DNA of 33,497 bases from Syntrophus sp. PtaU1.Bin005. Its GTDB lineage: Bacteria; Desulfobacterota; Syntrophia; Syntrophales; Syntrophaceae. The stretch is from assembly GCA_002067745.1 (NCBI GenBank), contig MVRU01000025.1:1-33497 (forward strand), in the 5' to 3' direction. Of this stretch, positions 1-8,484 are shown one piece after another. The notes beneath the pieces are model-generated. The model did no database searches, was not told the DNA's origin, and saw nothing but the letters and a program-made list of their open reading frames with translations. Within the stretch, counting starts at the first letter, position 1; every line of letters begins with the position of its first letter. The position numbers and the translations under genes are program-made.

Positions 1-45
1 CCCCCTGTTTCGGCCTGCTTATGGCTAGGCGCTGACGATCCCGGC

Positions 46-573
46 TCATGGGCTCATCTCCCGATAGGCCGCTTCCGCAGCCCGGATATTGCGCGGATCG
101 GGGAACATCTCCCGGATCGCCTTTCTTGCCGAATCCAGGGAGACGACGCCCATTCGCGCAAGAGCCCCCAGCAGCGGCGTGTTCAAAATCAGGTAACCGG
201 CGACAACGAGACGTTCCCTGTGGGCGATTTGGGTCAGATCGGCATGGCTGGAGGAAAACCCCGGAAAAATTTTCCCCTCGCTGCTGTTGATCAAAATTTT
301 TCCGCCCTTTTTTAATTTCTGGAAGACATCGACGGTCTCCAAAAGGCCCTTGTCGAGGATCACGACGAGATCGGGGTTCTGGATGTGGCTGTAGATCCTG
401 ACGGGGAAATCGTCTATCCGGACGAAGGAAATGACCGGGGCTCCGCGGCGCTGGGGGCTGTAAAACACGCAGGCGGTCGCATACTTCCCGTCATGGATCG
501 CGGCCAGGGCAACAAGCCGTGAGGCCGTTACCCCGCCCTGACCGCCTCTGGAATGAATGCGGATCTCAAACAT
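46..573 (-). CDS. porG: 2-oxoacid:ferredoxin oxidoreductase, gamma subunit
   Basis: 175-aa gamma subunit of a pyruvate (or other 2-oxoacid) ferredoxin oxidoreductase, the cytoplasmic CoA-dependent oxidative decarboxylase that reduces ferredoxin. The N-terminal motif IRIHSRGGQGGVTASRL (residues 4-20) is the family signature, followed by YSPQRRGAPV and ILDKGLLE. Length is normal for a stand-alone gamma subunit (about 175-190 aa). It is the last of three genes, and its ATG lies inside the end of porA (8-base overlap), so the three are co-transcribed and probably translationally coupled. No 2x[4Fe-4S] delta subunit lies upstream or is fused to any of the three; only 45 bases remain beyond this stop, so a delta gene could lie outside the window. 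The exact 2-oxoacid cannot be fixed from sequence alone; pyruvate is most likely. Confidence 0.9.
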   Translation of the reverse strand: MFEIRIHSRGGQGGVTASRLVALAAIHDGKYATACVFYSPQRRGAPVISFVRIDDFPVRIYSHIQNPDLVVILDKGLLETVDVFQKLKKGGKILINSSEGKIFPGFSSSHADLTQIAHRERLVVAGYLILNTPLLGALARMGVVSLDSARKAIREMFPDPRNIRAAEAAYREMSP

Positions 574-1678
574 GGCCGTTCACCCCGAACCAGTCTTCCC
601 GGCCGATGCAGCGCCTGCGGACAAAACCGGCGATGTCTTCATAGGACACTTCCTGCCCGCCGAGACCGGCGATGACGCTGTAAACCTCTCTTTTTATCCG
701 GGAGCGGACGGATGTGGCGAGAACGCCTCCAAACCCGAAGGAGTAACTGCGGTCGATGACGACAACCTCCCTGCCGGCGAGATTCAATTCCGGGAAGGGG
801 CGCAGCCAGCGCAGGCGCATCGAACCGGCCTTGATGCCTTCTACGCGGAGCAGATCCACGGCGATCTCGGCCTCCTTCCCCAGCGTCCCCATGGCCATCA
901 CGACCACCTCGGCGTCGCTGCAGAGATAATCCTCCGTAAAGCCGTAGCTCCGGCCGAAGCGGCGGGAAAAGTCCTCCTGGACGGATTGGATGACGTTGAC
1001 CGAGTCGCGCATGGAGCGCTCGATGTCCCAGCGGAATTTGAAATACGATTCGGGGCCGGTCAGAACCCCGTAGCCGGCTGGGTCCCGGGTGTCTATGGCA
1101 TGGGGGAGATGCAGGGGGGCGATAAAATCTCCCACCTCCACCGTTTCCAGCGGCTGAAAAATATGGCTCAAGGCGAATCCGTCGAGATTGACCATGACGG
1201 GAAGAAGGACATCCTCGTGCTCGGCGATTGGAAAAGCCATCAGAACGGCATCGTAGGCCTCCTGCACGGAGCCCGCATAGACCTGAAGCCAGCCGGTGTC
1301 CCGTTCCTGAAGCGCATCGGTATGGTCCGCCCAGATGTTCCATCCCGGAGCTACGGCGCGGTTTACATTGGCCATGACAATGGGAAGCCGCGAACCTGCA
1401 GCCCAGTTTGTCATTTCATGCATGTACAGGAGGCCCTGGGAGCTGGTGGCCGTAAAGGTCCGGACGCCCGTGAGGCTCGCGCCGATGCACGCCGCCATGG
1501 CGGAATGCTCGCTTTCCACGGAGATGAAACGGCTGTTCAGTGTTCCTGAAGACACCGCCTTGGCGATCTGTTCGATGATGGCCGTCTGGGGTGTGATCGG
1601 GTAGGCGGCGATCACCGCCGGCCGGGCCTGTTGGACGGCTTCGGCGACGGCCTTGTTTCCCGTTGCGATGGTCTTCAT
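566..1678 (-). CDS. porA: 2-oxoacid:ferredoxin oxidoreductase, alpha subunit
   Basis: 370-aa alpha subunit carrying the pyrimidine-binding part of the thiamine diphosphate site. Visible family motifs are AAYPITPQT (about residues 24-32), VESEHSAMAACIGAS (about 54-68) and TATSSQGLLYMHEM (about 76-89), with the transketolase C-terminal-like domain in the last third (MRLRWLRPFPELN, VVVIDRSYSFGFGG). Length matches stand-alone PorA proteins. The ATG overlaps the porB stop as ATGA, and an AGGAGG lies just upstream inside porB, so expression is coupled to porB. Its 3' end overlaps porG. It acts in the cytoplasm in acetyl-CoA/pyruvate interconversion with ferredoxin as electron carrier. Other 2-oxoacid oxidoreductases of the family (VOR, KOR) are alternatives for substrate. 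Confidence 0.92.
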   Translation of the reverse strand: MKTIATGNKAVAEAVQQARPAVIAAYPITPQTAIIEQIAKAVSSGTLNSRFISVESEHSAMAACIGASLTGVRTFTATSSQGLLYMHEMTNWAAGSRLPIVMANVNRAVAPGWNIWADHTDALQERDTGWLQVYAGSVQEAYDAVLMAFPIAEHEDVLLPVMVNLDGFALSHIFQPLETVEVGDFIAPLHLPHAIDTRDPAGYGVLTGPESYFKFRWDIERSMRDSVNVIQSVQEDFSRRFGRSYGFTEDYLCSDAEVVVMAMGTLGKEAEIAVDLLRVEGIKAGSMRLRWLRPFPELNLAGREVVVIDRSYSFGFGGVLATSVRSRIKREVYSVIAGLGGQEVSYEDIAGFVRRRCIGREDWFGVNGHV

Positions 1679-2550
1679 CCTTTCGCCTCCTCGGAAGCCA
1701 GCTTCAGCAGGTTCTCTGAGATATGCCGCTTAAGCGCTTCAATGTCGGCCCCGTCCATCCCTTCAAACCGGCCTTGCGGGGACAGGTACTCTTCCAGGGG
1801 CGCCGGATTCTTCAAGGCTGTTTTGGATGGTGCCGAGAGGGACAGCTTTCCATGCCGGCGTTCATAGAGGACCCACATCCCTGTTTTCACCGCCAGCTTT
1901 CCCATCTCAACGGATTTTTCAGGGGGGAAGCGCCAGCCGGGAGGGCAGGGGGCGAGGACGTGAATAAAGGAGGGGCCCCGGAACGTGAGGGCATTTCGGA
2001 CTTTCTGGAAGAGATCCCGGGGATAGGCGGGGCAGGCGGTGGCCATGAAGGGCGGGTCGTGGGCCGCGACAATCGCATCGATGTCCTTCTTTTGATGTCT
2101 TTTGCCCATGGGTGTCGTGGTTGTGCGGGCTCCGAGGGGGGTTCCGCCGGACCGCTGCATGCCGGTATTCCCGTACGCCTCGTTATCATAGCAGATGTAA
2201 AGGAAATCGGTGCCCCGTTCGAAGGCCCCGGACAGGGACTGGATGCCGATGTCGAGGGTCCCGCCGTCCCCGGCGTAGACGATGACATGGGTTTTTCTGC
2301 CCAGGGCGCGCAACGCCTCCGACATGCCGGAGGCGCAGGCGGCGGCAGCGGCGAAGGCGATGTTCACTACGGGAAGATTGAAGGCCGTGTACGGGTAGGC
2401 CCCCTGGATCACGCTCGTGCAGCATGCAGGTACGACCAGGACCGTGTCGGGCCCCGCCGCCTTGAGCACGTAACGCAGGGTCAGCGAATCGCTGCATCCC
2501 GCGCAGGCGGCGGTGCATTTCAGCAGGTATTCCTCTTCGGGGATTTTCAC
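1675..2550 (-). CDS. porB: 2-oxoacid:ferredoxin oxidoreductase, beta subunit
   Basis: Beta subunit with the diphosphate half of the thiamine diphosphate site and a proximal [4Fe-4S] cluster. The first two cluster cysteines are in ACAGC near the N-terminus, and later ones include VVPACCTS and the APCPPGW segment. The TPP motif is AGDGGTLDIG, followed by YDNEAYGNTGMQ, typical of PorB. I place the start at the GTG at 2550 because GAGGAGGG lies 8 bases upstream and the protein then begins VKIPEEEYLLK, as in the family; an in-frame ATG at 2628 would add 26 poorly conserved residues (317 aa) with no comparable ribosome site. First gene of the por trio, overlapping porA by 4 bases. Confidence 0.92.
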   Translation of the reverse strand: MKIPEEEYLLKCTAACAGCSDSLTLRYVLKAAGPDTVLVVPACCTSVIQGAYPYTAFNLPVVNIAFAAAAACASGMSEALRALGRKTHVIVYAGDGGTLDIGIQSLSGAFERGTDFLYICYDNEAYGNTGMQRSGGTPLGARTTTTPMGKRHQKKDIDAIVAAHDPPFMATACPAYPRDLFQKVRNALTFRGPSFIHVLAPCPPGWRFPPEKSVEMGKLAVKTGMWVLYERRHGKLSLSAPSKTALKNPAPLEEYLSPQGRFEGMDGADIEALKRHISENLLKLASEEAKG

Positions 2551-2649
2551 GGCGAAATCCCTCCTCTGCCTACAAAAGGGGTGCGAAAGATCTTTTTCGC
2601 TCAGGTCCCGTTGCCCATGGGCGTTCAAAACCGAATTTAAAAAAGGGGG

Positions 2650-2856
2650 TCAAAATGCCTGCTTGAAGATTTCATGCGCTTCATCGTCGAAATCGGCGCT
2701 TTCAATTTTATTTTCGTGGAATTCCTTCAGCATGTCGTCAACGGAATAGTACTTTCTTGAAAGGGGATTGTTCTTGCCGAACATAACGTTGAAGTGATCT
2801 GTATCGTAAGTGATTTTCACGTAATCTTTCATTTCTCGTGTCAAATTCAATTTCAT
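2650..2856 (-). CDS. 68-aa hypothetical protein upstream of porBAG
   Basis: Small acidic soluble protein, family not recognised. It has no membrane segment, no cysteine and no obvious metal motif; the second half (SVDDMLKEFHENKI, FDDEAHEIFKQ) is likely helical. The start is supported by GGGAG about 7 bases upstream and by a good promoter ending about 25 bases before the ATG. The stop is 99 bases from the porB GTG with no clear terminator between, so it is probably the first gene of the por transcript. Function unknown; the linkage to por is inference. Confidence 0.7.
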   Translation of the reverse strand: MKLNLTREMKDYVKITYDTDHFNVMFGKNNPLSRKYYSVDDMLKEFHENKIESADFDDEAHEIFKQAF

Positions 2857-3188
2857 TTTTATGCTCCCATCACGTTTCTTTTTCTGTAGTATATGCCGAT
2901 TATTCGAAATGTTAAAAGTTTTTTTGTCATATATTTCACTGTCCAGAAGGAGACGTGGACGCGAGCAGATTCCAAGCTCCGGATCGGCGCGATGAAAAAG
3001 AGAAGAATGCAGAGAGGCGGTTCAACAGAAGGTTACGGCAGGGGGAGGGGCTCACGGAAAAGGAAAGATGAGACTTCGGAACCTCCCGGGGAATCCTTGA
3101 TCGGGGCGGGTCGCGTTTGGGGAAGTTTGAAAGAGGCCCTCCCCTTGCCGGCGGATTGAGGAAAAAACACCTGACTGCAGATCCGGGG
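2857..3188. other. gene-free interval between DUF4914 gene and por operon
   Basis: About 330 bases. Apart from the minus-strand promoter at 2888-2915 I see no supported gene. An open frame at 2893-3159 on the plus strand has no ribosome site, runs across the promoter and has low-complexity Arg/Gly/Lys composition. No clear terminator for the DUF4914 gene was found. Confidence 0.5.
2888..2915 (-). promoter_or_regulatory. sigma-70-type promoter for the 68-aa gene and por operon
   Basis: Reading the minus strand, TTAACA (2915-2910) is separated by 16 bases from TATACT (2893-2888). The predicted start of transcription is near 2881, giving a leader of about 25 bases to the ATG at 2856. Confidence 0.6.
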
Positions 3189-5093
3189 TCAGTCTTCAGT
3201 CAACAGGCTTTCATGCTCGATGAGGCCTTCGAAGTCCGCTGTGCCGCCTCCCGAAAGAAAACAGTCGATGATTCTTCGCCCCAGGGGATCAAGGTCATCT
3301 GAAATAAAGGGCTTCAGCTCCCGGGTAAAGTAGTCCCTCAGAATTCCAGCCCCTTCATCGAAGGCTTCCCTTCCGACCTGGGGCTGAAGGGAGGGATCCA
3401 AAAAGGATTTCGGAAAGGAAAATCCCTCGATAATGAGCTTCTCCAGTTGGTAACCCAGGAGGGGCAACGAAGACTCGCTGATCTCGTCGGATGCAAAACG
3501 CGCCCCGCCGCGCCGGGCCAGGTATCCCCGGGCAATCCATTCCGGAACAAACCCCACTCTCCAGGAGCCGATGTGCTGGACGGGGCAGAGGATGTACTGC
3601 ACTTTCGGCGAATCCACGAACTGCCTCAGAAGAAGATTGGCGAACCGGGTCTGCAAGCCTGCCGCAAAGGGCCAGAATGAGCCGACTCCCTCGGAGCCGA
3701 GTCCCTCCGTATCCGTGATGCTGGGGTTGTCGTACCCCCGCGGCGAAACCAGCCTCCACAGCCAGGCGACTGCCGGGGGCAGGATATGGAACACGCCGAT
3801 AATCCCATAGCTGGGTTTTTCCCGCGTGCACGGCGGAGTGCGCACGCCGAAGCTCCTGATGTCGATGCTGACAGGCTGGTTCGTGACATCGGGAACGATA
3901 CTGCGGGGCAGGATAAAGCGGGGATTGGGGCAGGGCCTCGATCCTTCATCGAGAATATGGTCCCACAGCAGGGCGGTGCTGTTCGGCTGGGCATCGATAT
4001 TGATGAACAGGAGCGGTTCACTGGGACGAATGGAGCGCGCCTCGATATCCGGGTCCGTTCCGTATTCCTTGATGTGATCAACGCGGATAAACCAGGAATG
4101 TTCAGCGTCGGCAACCGTCAGCTTGCCGTTGCCTTTCTGAATGGCGGGATGGCACAGGGCCATGTCGTCCGTAACGGGCCGAAGATTGCAGCCTTTCGGA
4201 ATCACGAAGTGCATGCTCTCCCCGGTGACGATGTTGCTGCCGAATAAAATCGATCCGTCGTATTCCCGGTGAATGTGCTCGTTCATTTCGCTCTTGCCGC
4301 TGCCGCTTGCCCCCTCGTGCATGATGGTCACTTTGATGTTGTACGGCGTTACGACCTGGACGACGGACGCATGGGCGGTGACCCAGCCCTCCCGCTCGCC
4401 GAAATGGAGCAGGGCCCCGTAAACGCCCTTCTTGGCGCTGGGGCCCGGGTAGAGGTTGTAGCTGAAGATCTCGTAGGTGCTGCGGGTTCGGCGGTGCACG
4501 ACCCTCTGTTTCCCGTCGAAATGGAGATGCCGGAAGGGCGGTGCGACATAGAGAAAACACCTCGGTGCAAATTTCTTCTCGGCTTTTGAAAGGTCGACGA
4601 TCCCCTGGAGCATGGCCAGCCCGAAGGCGAAAAACCAGGCATTGGCGGGTACGAGGGCGATCGAAGGGATGCCACACTCCTTCTGCCCGGCAAGAAAGGC
4701 GAAGGCCGCCAGATCCTGCCGCCTCAACCAGCGGAATGTTTCTTCCCTGATTGGTGAGAAATCCCGGGAATAAACATCCTGGAACCTCACTTTGTCGGTC
4801 GGAAGTTCGTCGCCGATGAGCATGCTGTCGGGATCCCGCCTGCGCATGTAGGATTCGCGGTAATTCACCGAGATGCCGTTCTTGACCCTGCAGACAAATG
4901 CCTCCTGCACAGTGCCCCTGCCGGGCACATCGTATTCGACCGCCTGCTGTTTATCCTTCAGGGCGGCAAAAAAAGTCTGAAAATCTTCGATGGCGTTCAC
5001 CCACAAAAGGCTTCTGCAGCCTGCCAGGATTTCAGCCACTTCTTCAGGCAGCTTCAGCCGGTCTAACATCGCATGTTTTGTCCGTTCAGGCAT
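3189..5093 (-). CDS. DUF4914 family protein, PEPCK-like P-loop protein
   Basis: 634-aa soluble protein matching, from memory of the family's size and sequence style, DUF4914, a family without assigned function. The clearest motif is HEGASGSGKSEM with the P-loop Lys at about residue 267, of the GxSGxGKS type used by phosphoenolpyruvate carboxykinase and HPr kinase. Later hydrophobic strands (SWFIRVDHI, PLLFINIDA) could carry metal- or nucleotide-binding residues. No signal peptide or membrane helix. The ATG at 5093 has GGAAG about 8 bases upstream. It begins 52 bases after the glgP stop on the same strand with no terminator between, so the two are likely one operon, which suggests a role linked to storage glucan or sugar-phosphate metabolism. 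It may be a kinase, a PEPCK-like enzyme or a nucleotide-regulated protein; the sequence does not decide. Confidence 0.85.
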   Translation of the reverse strand: MPERTKHAMLDRLKLPEEVAEILAGCRSLLWVNAIEDFQTFFAALKDKQQAVEYDVPGRGTVQEAFVCRVKNGISVNYRESYMRRRDPDSMLIGDELPTDKVRFQDVYSRDFSPIREETFRWLRRQDLAAFAFLAGQKECGIPSIALVPANAWFFAFGLAMLQGIVDLSKAEKKFAPRCFLYVAPPFRHLHFDGKQRVVHRRTRSTYEIFSYNLYPGPSAKKGVYGALLHFGEREGWVTAHASVVQVVTPYNIKVTIMHEGASGSGKSEMNEHIHREYDGSILFGSNIVTGESMHFVIPKGCNLRPVTDDMALCHPAIQKGNGKLTVADAEHSWFIRVDHIKEYGTDPDIEARSIRPSEPLLFINIDAQPNSTALLWDHILDEGSRPCPNPRFILPRSIVPDVTNQPVSIDIRSFGVRTPPCTREKPSYGIIGVFHILPPAVAWLWRLVSPRGYDNPSITDTEGLGSEGVGSFWPFAAGLQTRFANLLLRQFVDSPKVQYILCPVQHIGSWRVGFVPEWIARGYLARRGGARFASDEISESSLPLLGYQLEKLIIEGFSFPKSFLDPSLQPQVGREAFDEGAGILRDYFTRELKPFISDDLDPLGRRIIDCFLSGGGTADFEGLIEHESLLTED

Positions 5094-5145
5094 CTCTCTC
5101 TTCCGGTATCATTCCCGGGAAACGAATGTCCCCCGCTGCTCGGTT

Positions 5146-7713
5146 TTACAGCCAGACCATCAATCCTGTTTCGAAGGGGTGTGTCAGGTACTGATTGTAG
5201 GGATAGATCCGGACCCGGTAGAGCAGCTTGCCGCACATCTCCGGGTTCAGCTCCAGATGGAACACCCATTCCTGACCTATCCGCTCCAGCGGTTTCATGC
5301 ACATGGTCTGCAACTTTTTGTCCCTGCCGTTCTTGGATGCGCGGCCCAGGAGCACCTCCACCTTGACGTCTTCCGGTGCCAGCCCGTTCAAGTCTGCCGA
5401 GATCTTGAGGGGCGCGCTTTCCCCGAAGAGGATGCGCCTCTGGGGATCACTGAGACGGCGGATACGGACGCCGCTCCATGCCTGCCTCACTTTGGCCTTC
5501 CAGTCGGCGAGATTCTGTGCCACGGAGAAGATGCCCGCGGAATAACGCCGCCACTGGCGTGAGGCGGGTCCGTAGAACTTGTTTACGTATTCCATGACCA
5601 TCCGGGTCGAACTGAAACTCGGCAGGAGGGTGATAATGGAGAGTTTGGCCATGCGCACCCATTCGTTGGAGAAGCCCAGTTCATTGCGGCGATAGTACAT
5701 GGGGATGACCTGGTCCTGCAGCACTTCGTAGAGGTCGCGGCTGTCCTCCTGATCGCGTCGGGTGTCGTCGAAGTATTCCGGGGCGGGCTTGATGGCCCAC
5801 CCATTGCTTCCGTCATAGCCCTCGTCCCACCAGCCGTCGGTAACCGACAGGTTGATCACGCCGTTCATGGCAGCCTTGATACCGGAGGTTCCCGAGGCTT
5901 CCATCGGGTAGATGGGATTGTTCAGCCACACGTCACAGCCGGCAACGAGGCGGCGGGCCAGGCTCAGGTTGTAGCCTTCCACCATGAGCAGGTTCCCTTC
6001 GAATTCCGGCCAGCGCGATATGTCGTAGATGCGGCGGATGAGTTCCTGGGCGGGCTTGTCGTCGGGGTGGGCCTTGCCGGCAAAGATGAAGAGGACGGGC
6101 CGGTCGTCATTCTTGAGCGTGGAACGAAGCCAGTCCATGTTCTCAAAGAGCAGCGTGGCGCGCTTGTATGTGGCGAAGCGGCGGGCAAAGCCGATGGTCA
6201 GCACGTTGGGGTCGAGAGGATTGGTGAACTTGAGCATGCGTTCCAGGCGGGCTACGGACCCGAAAATGCGCATATGCTGGTTGGTCACGACATCGCGCAC
6301 GGAAGACAGCATCTTGGCCTTCAGCGTCTGGTGCGCGGCCCAGAAGAGATGGTCCGGTATGTCCGCCACCTTCTCCCAGAAGGCGTTGTCGAAATCCGCA
6401 TCCATTCGGAGCCGGCGCCATTCGTAACCAAGCTGGCTGTCGAAAAGATCCTGCCATTCCTGGGCCAGGAAGGTGGAAACGTGGACGCCGTTGGTAATGT
6501 AGTCCATGGGCGACTCCTCGGGGAGCACCTGCGGCCACATGTCGGAAAGGATGCGCGAGGAAACCTGCCCGTGGATCCGGGAAACACCGTTATGGAAGCG
6601 TGATCCGCTGAGCGCCAGTTTGGTCATGTTGAACTCCTGGCCGTAACCTGCGCCGCCGAGCTTCAGAAATTCTTCGCGCTGCAGGCCCAGGTCGTTGCAG
6701 GTTTCCCGGAAGTAGTCCCAGATCATGTCCTCTGCGAAGTGGTCATGGCCGGCTGGAACCGGAGTATGGGTGGTAAACACCGTGCTGGCCGCCACGATCT
6801 CAAGGGCGGCATGGAAGGAGAGTCCGGCTGCTTTCATCTTGCGGCGGATGCGCTCCACGACGAGAAAGGCGGCATGCCCTTCGTTGATGTGGTAAACGGT
6901 CGGTTTCAAACCAAGCTGCTCCAAAGCGCGTGCGCCTCCGATGCCCAGCACGATCTCCTGCTGAATGCGCGTGTGCAGATCTCCGCCGTAGAGCCGATGG
7001 GTGATGTTGCGGTCCTCGGACCAGTTTCCGGGCAGATCGGTATCAAGGAGGCACAGGCGCACATGGCCGACCTGCGCTTCCCAGACCTTCACTTCGACGT
7101 TGCGGCCAGGCAGTTCGATGGTAACATGAAGCTCCCTGCCATCTTCAGTCAGAGCGGGATTAACGGGCAAATCTTCGAAATCGGAATCGGTGTAGGTGGC
7201 GATCTGGTGCCCGTCGCTGTCGATATGCTGGGAAAAGTAGCCCTGGCGATACAGCAGCCCTACGGCAACGAAAGGCAGACGCAGATCGGAAGCGGACTTG
7301 CAATGGTCGCCGGCCAGGATGCCCAGCCCCCCTGAATAGACGGGAAAGCTCTCGTGAAAGCCGAACTCTGCACAGAAATAGGCGATCAGATCATCCGGCT
7401 TGAGGTCAAGGGACATGTCCAGGCATTGAGGCTCCCTCATGTACGTGTCGAAAGCCGAGAGGACGCGATTGTAGTTGCTCCGGAAAATATGGTCATCCGC
7501 CGCTGCGTTCAGCCGTTCTTCGTCCACCCGTTTGAGGAAGGCCTTTGGATTGTGCTTCACCTTGTCCCAGAGGCCCGAGTGGAGGCGGGCAAAAAGGGTG
7601 CGGGTGGGCTGATCCCAGCTGTACCAGAGGTTGTCCGCCAGTTCGGTAAGCCGGGACAGGCGTTGCGGAATGTGAGGATTGACCTCGATAACAAAGGGTG
7701 TGCCTGGGTGCAT
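5146..7713 (-). CDS. glgP: alpha-glucan (glycogen) phosphorylase
   Basis: 855-aa GT35 phosphorylase that releases glucose-1-phosphate from glycogen or maltodextrin using phosphate and pyridoxal phosphate. The N-terminus (PQRLSRLTELADNLWYSWDQ) is the DUF3417 region of the compact bacterial/archaeal phosphorylase type. HINEGHAAFL, FTTHTPVPAGHD and NGVHVSTF follow. The PLP lysine is about K613 within EASGTSGIKAAMNG, and LSVTDGWWDEG follows directly. The C-terminal ~100 residues look beta-rich. Length fits the type. The ATG at 7713 has AGGAAGAG about 6 bases upstream and a candidate promoter further up. It heads a probable two-gene operon with the DUF4914 gene. Active-site signatures appear intact, so a functional cytoplasmic enzyme is expected. 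Confidence 0.95.
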   Translation of the reverse strand: MHPGTPFVIEVNPHIPQRLSRLTELADNLWYSWDQPTRTLFARLHSGLWDKVKHNPKAFLKRVDEERLNAAADDHIFRSNYNRVLSAFDTYMREPQCLDMSLDLKPDDLIAYFCAEFGFHESFPVYSGGLGILAGDHCKSASDLRLPFVAVGLLYRQGYFSQHIDSDGHQIATYTDSDFEDLPVNPALTEDGRELHVTIELPGRNVEVKVWEAQVGHVRLCLLDTDLPGNWSEDRNITHRLYGGDLHTRIQQEIVLGIGGARALEQLGLKPTVYHINEGHAAFLVVERIRRKMKAAGLSFHAALEIVAASTVFTTHTPVPAGHDHFAEDMIWDYFRETCNDLGLQREEFLKLGGAGYGQEFNMTKLALSGSRFHNGVSRIHGQVSSRILSDMWPQVLPEESPMDYITNGVHVSTFLAQEWQDLFDSQLGYEWRRLRMDADFDNAFWEKVADIPDHLFWAAHQTLKAKMLSSVRDVVTNQHMRIFGSVARLERMLKFTNPLDPNVLTIGFARRFATYKRATLLFENMDWLRSTLKNDDRPVLFIFAGKAHPDDKPAQELIRRIYDISRWPEFEGNLLMVEGYNLSLARRLVAGCDVWLNNPIYPMEASGTSGIKAAMNGVINLSVTDGWWDEGYDGSNGWAIKPAPEYFDDTRRDQEDSRDLYEVLQDQVIPMYYRRNELGFSNEWVRMAKLSIITLLPSFSSTRMVMEYVNKFYGPASRQWRRYSAGIFSVAQNLADWKAKVRQAWSGVRIRRLSDPQRRILFGESAPLKISADLNGLAPEDVKVEVLLGRASKNGRDKKLQTMCMKPLERIGQEWVFHLELNPEMCGKLLYRVRIYPYNQYLTHPFETGLMVWL

Positions 7714-8068
7714 AGGACTCTTCCTTTCTGAGATGTCAGCGGCCTGCTGAAGATTTCCTTCAGGTTACTCCTCGTGTAATGAGAGGAATAAAGCCTTGCC
7801 AACTGCTCAGTCAAATGAAATATTGAAAAAGATAATTGAGCTCCGCTACGGATTCCTTGATTCCGGTCAAGGAGAGAATTGATGTTGAATAGATATGATT
7901 AAGGCTATAGTTGTAGCGCCTTTACCGGAAACAGGATGGTGTGTCAAGAAGAATTTGCTTTCAGGTTCGCAAATTTCTACTGTCCGTCTTTGCGACGGCA
8001 TTGGATCACTGAAAGCCGCTGCCGGTATAATTCTTCTGCCGGTGCCGTGCCGAAATGATGAGGAACGC
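7714..8068. other. gene-free interval upstream of glgP
   Basis: About 355 bases between divergent genes. It contains the candidate glgP promoter and the 7-base inverted repeat at 7854-7873. An open frame at 7867-8229 on the minus strand overlaps the rhodanese gene and its leader and has no family resemblance, so I do not call it. Confidence 0.5.
7786..7814 (-). promoter_or_regulatory. possible sigma-70 promoter for glgP
   Basis: Minus strand TTGACT (7814-7809), 17-base spacer, TTATTC (7791-7786). Predicted start near 7779, a leader of about 65 bases. The -10 is weak. A perfect 7-base inverted repeat (TCCTTGA / TCAAGGA, 7854-7860 and 7867-7873) lies about 40 bases further upstream and could be an operator. 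Confidence 0.4.
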
Positions 8069-8155
8069 ATGAAAAGGATAAGCTGCCCGGCATTGACGAT
8101 CCCGATGGCCCCCGGTTCTTTATCGCGGCCTTTGCGCGCCTCGGTGCGGTCGTGA
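8069..8155 (+). other. probable displaced signal-peptide region of the rhodanese gene
   Basis: An ATG at 8069, with AGGA about 6 bases upstream, begins MKRISCPALTIPMAPG and continues in frame to a TGA at 8153-8155. The Lys/Arg start fits the n-region of a signal peptide. The frame used by the following rhodanese domain reads FFIAAFARLGAVVSA just before the domain, like a hydrophobic core plus an Ala-x-Ala cleavage site, but has no start codon after its stop at 8059-8061. Joining the two frames needs one missing base between about 8095 and 8140. Confidence 0.45.
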
Positions 8156-8418
8156 GTGCCGTTGTCGATGTGCGGACGGAGGCGGAATGGAACAACGGCC
8201 ATCTTGAAGGCGCCGTATGGATACCCCATGGGCGGATTGCTGAAAAAATAGCGTCCGTGTCCGGAGACAAATCACAGAAAATCTATCTCTACTGCAGAAC
8301 CGGAAGGCGGGTGCAGATCGCCAAGGAAACCCTCGAAAAGCTGGGATACAGCGATGTTGTCAATCTGGGTTCCATGGAAAATGCCGCCAGGGTCCTCAAG
8401 ATCAGAATCGTGAAGTGA
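8152..8418 (+). CDS. PspE-like single-domain rhodanese (N-terminus probably disrupted)
   Basis: Rhodanese-fold sulfurtransferase domain. VVDVRTEAEWNNGHLEGA is the N-terminal half-signature and the catalytic Cys sits in YLYCRTGRR, followed by LEKLGYSDVVNLGSM. The protein resembles E. coli PspE, a periplasmic thiosulfate sulfurtransferase of 104 aa in which the domain starts immediately after the signal peptide. Here the only usual start in frame is a GTG at 8152 with no good ribosome site, leaving 88 aa and no export signal. The expected signal peptide is visible just upstream in another frame, overlapping this GTG as GTGA. The gene is therefore either frameshifted (mutation or sequencing error) or a truncated cytoplasmic version. 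The catalytic loop itself appears intact. Confidence 0.75.
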   Translation: MSAVVDVRTEAEWNNGHLEGAVWIPHGRIAEKIASVSGDKSQKIYLYCRTGRRVQIAKETLEKLGYSDVVNLGSMENAARVLKIRIVK

Positions 8419-8484
8419 ACCGCATCCGCCATCCCCGATCCGGCGGGAAATTGGGCGCGCCTGCACCGGAGTGTCGGAGTGAGA

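Noticed and set aside
557-1549. Long plus-strand frame (330 aa) across porA
   Set aside because: Antisense shadow of porA. No ribosome site, no family resemblance, and the opposite strand has clear catalytic motifs.
2893-3159. 88-aa plus-strand frame
   Set aside because: Starts inside the minus-strand promoter, has no ribosome site and is low-complexity Arg/Gly/Lys.
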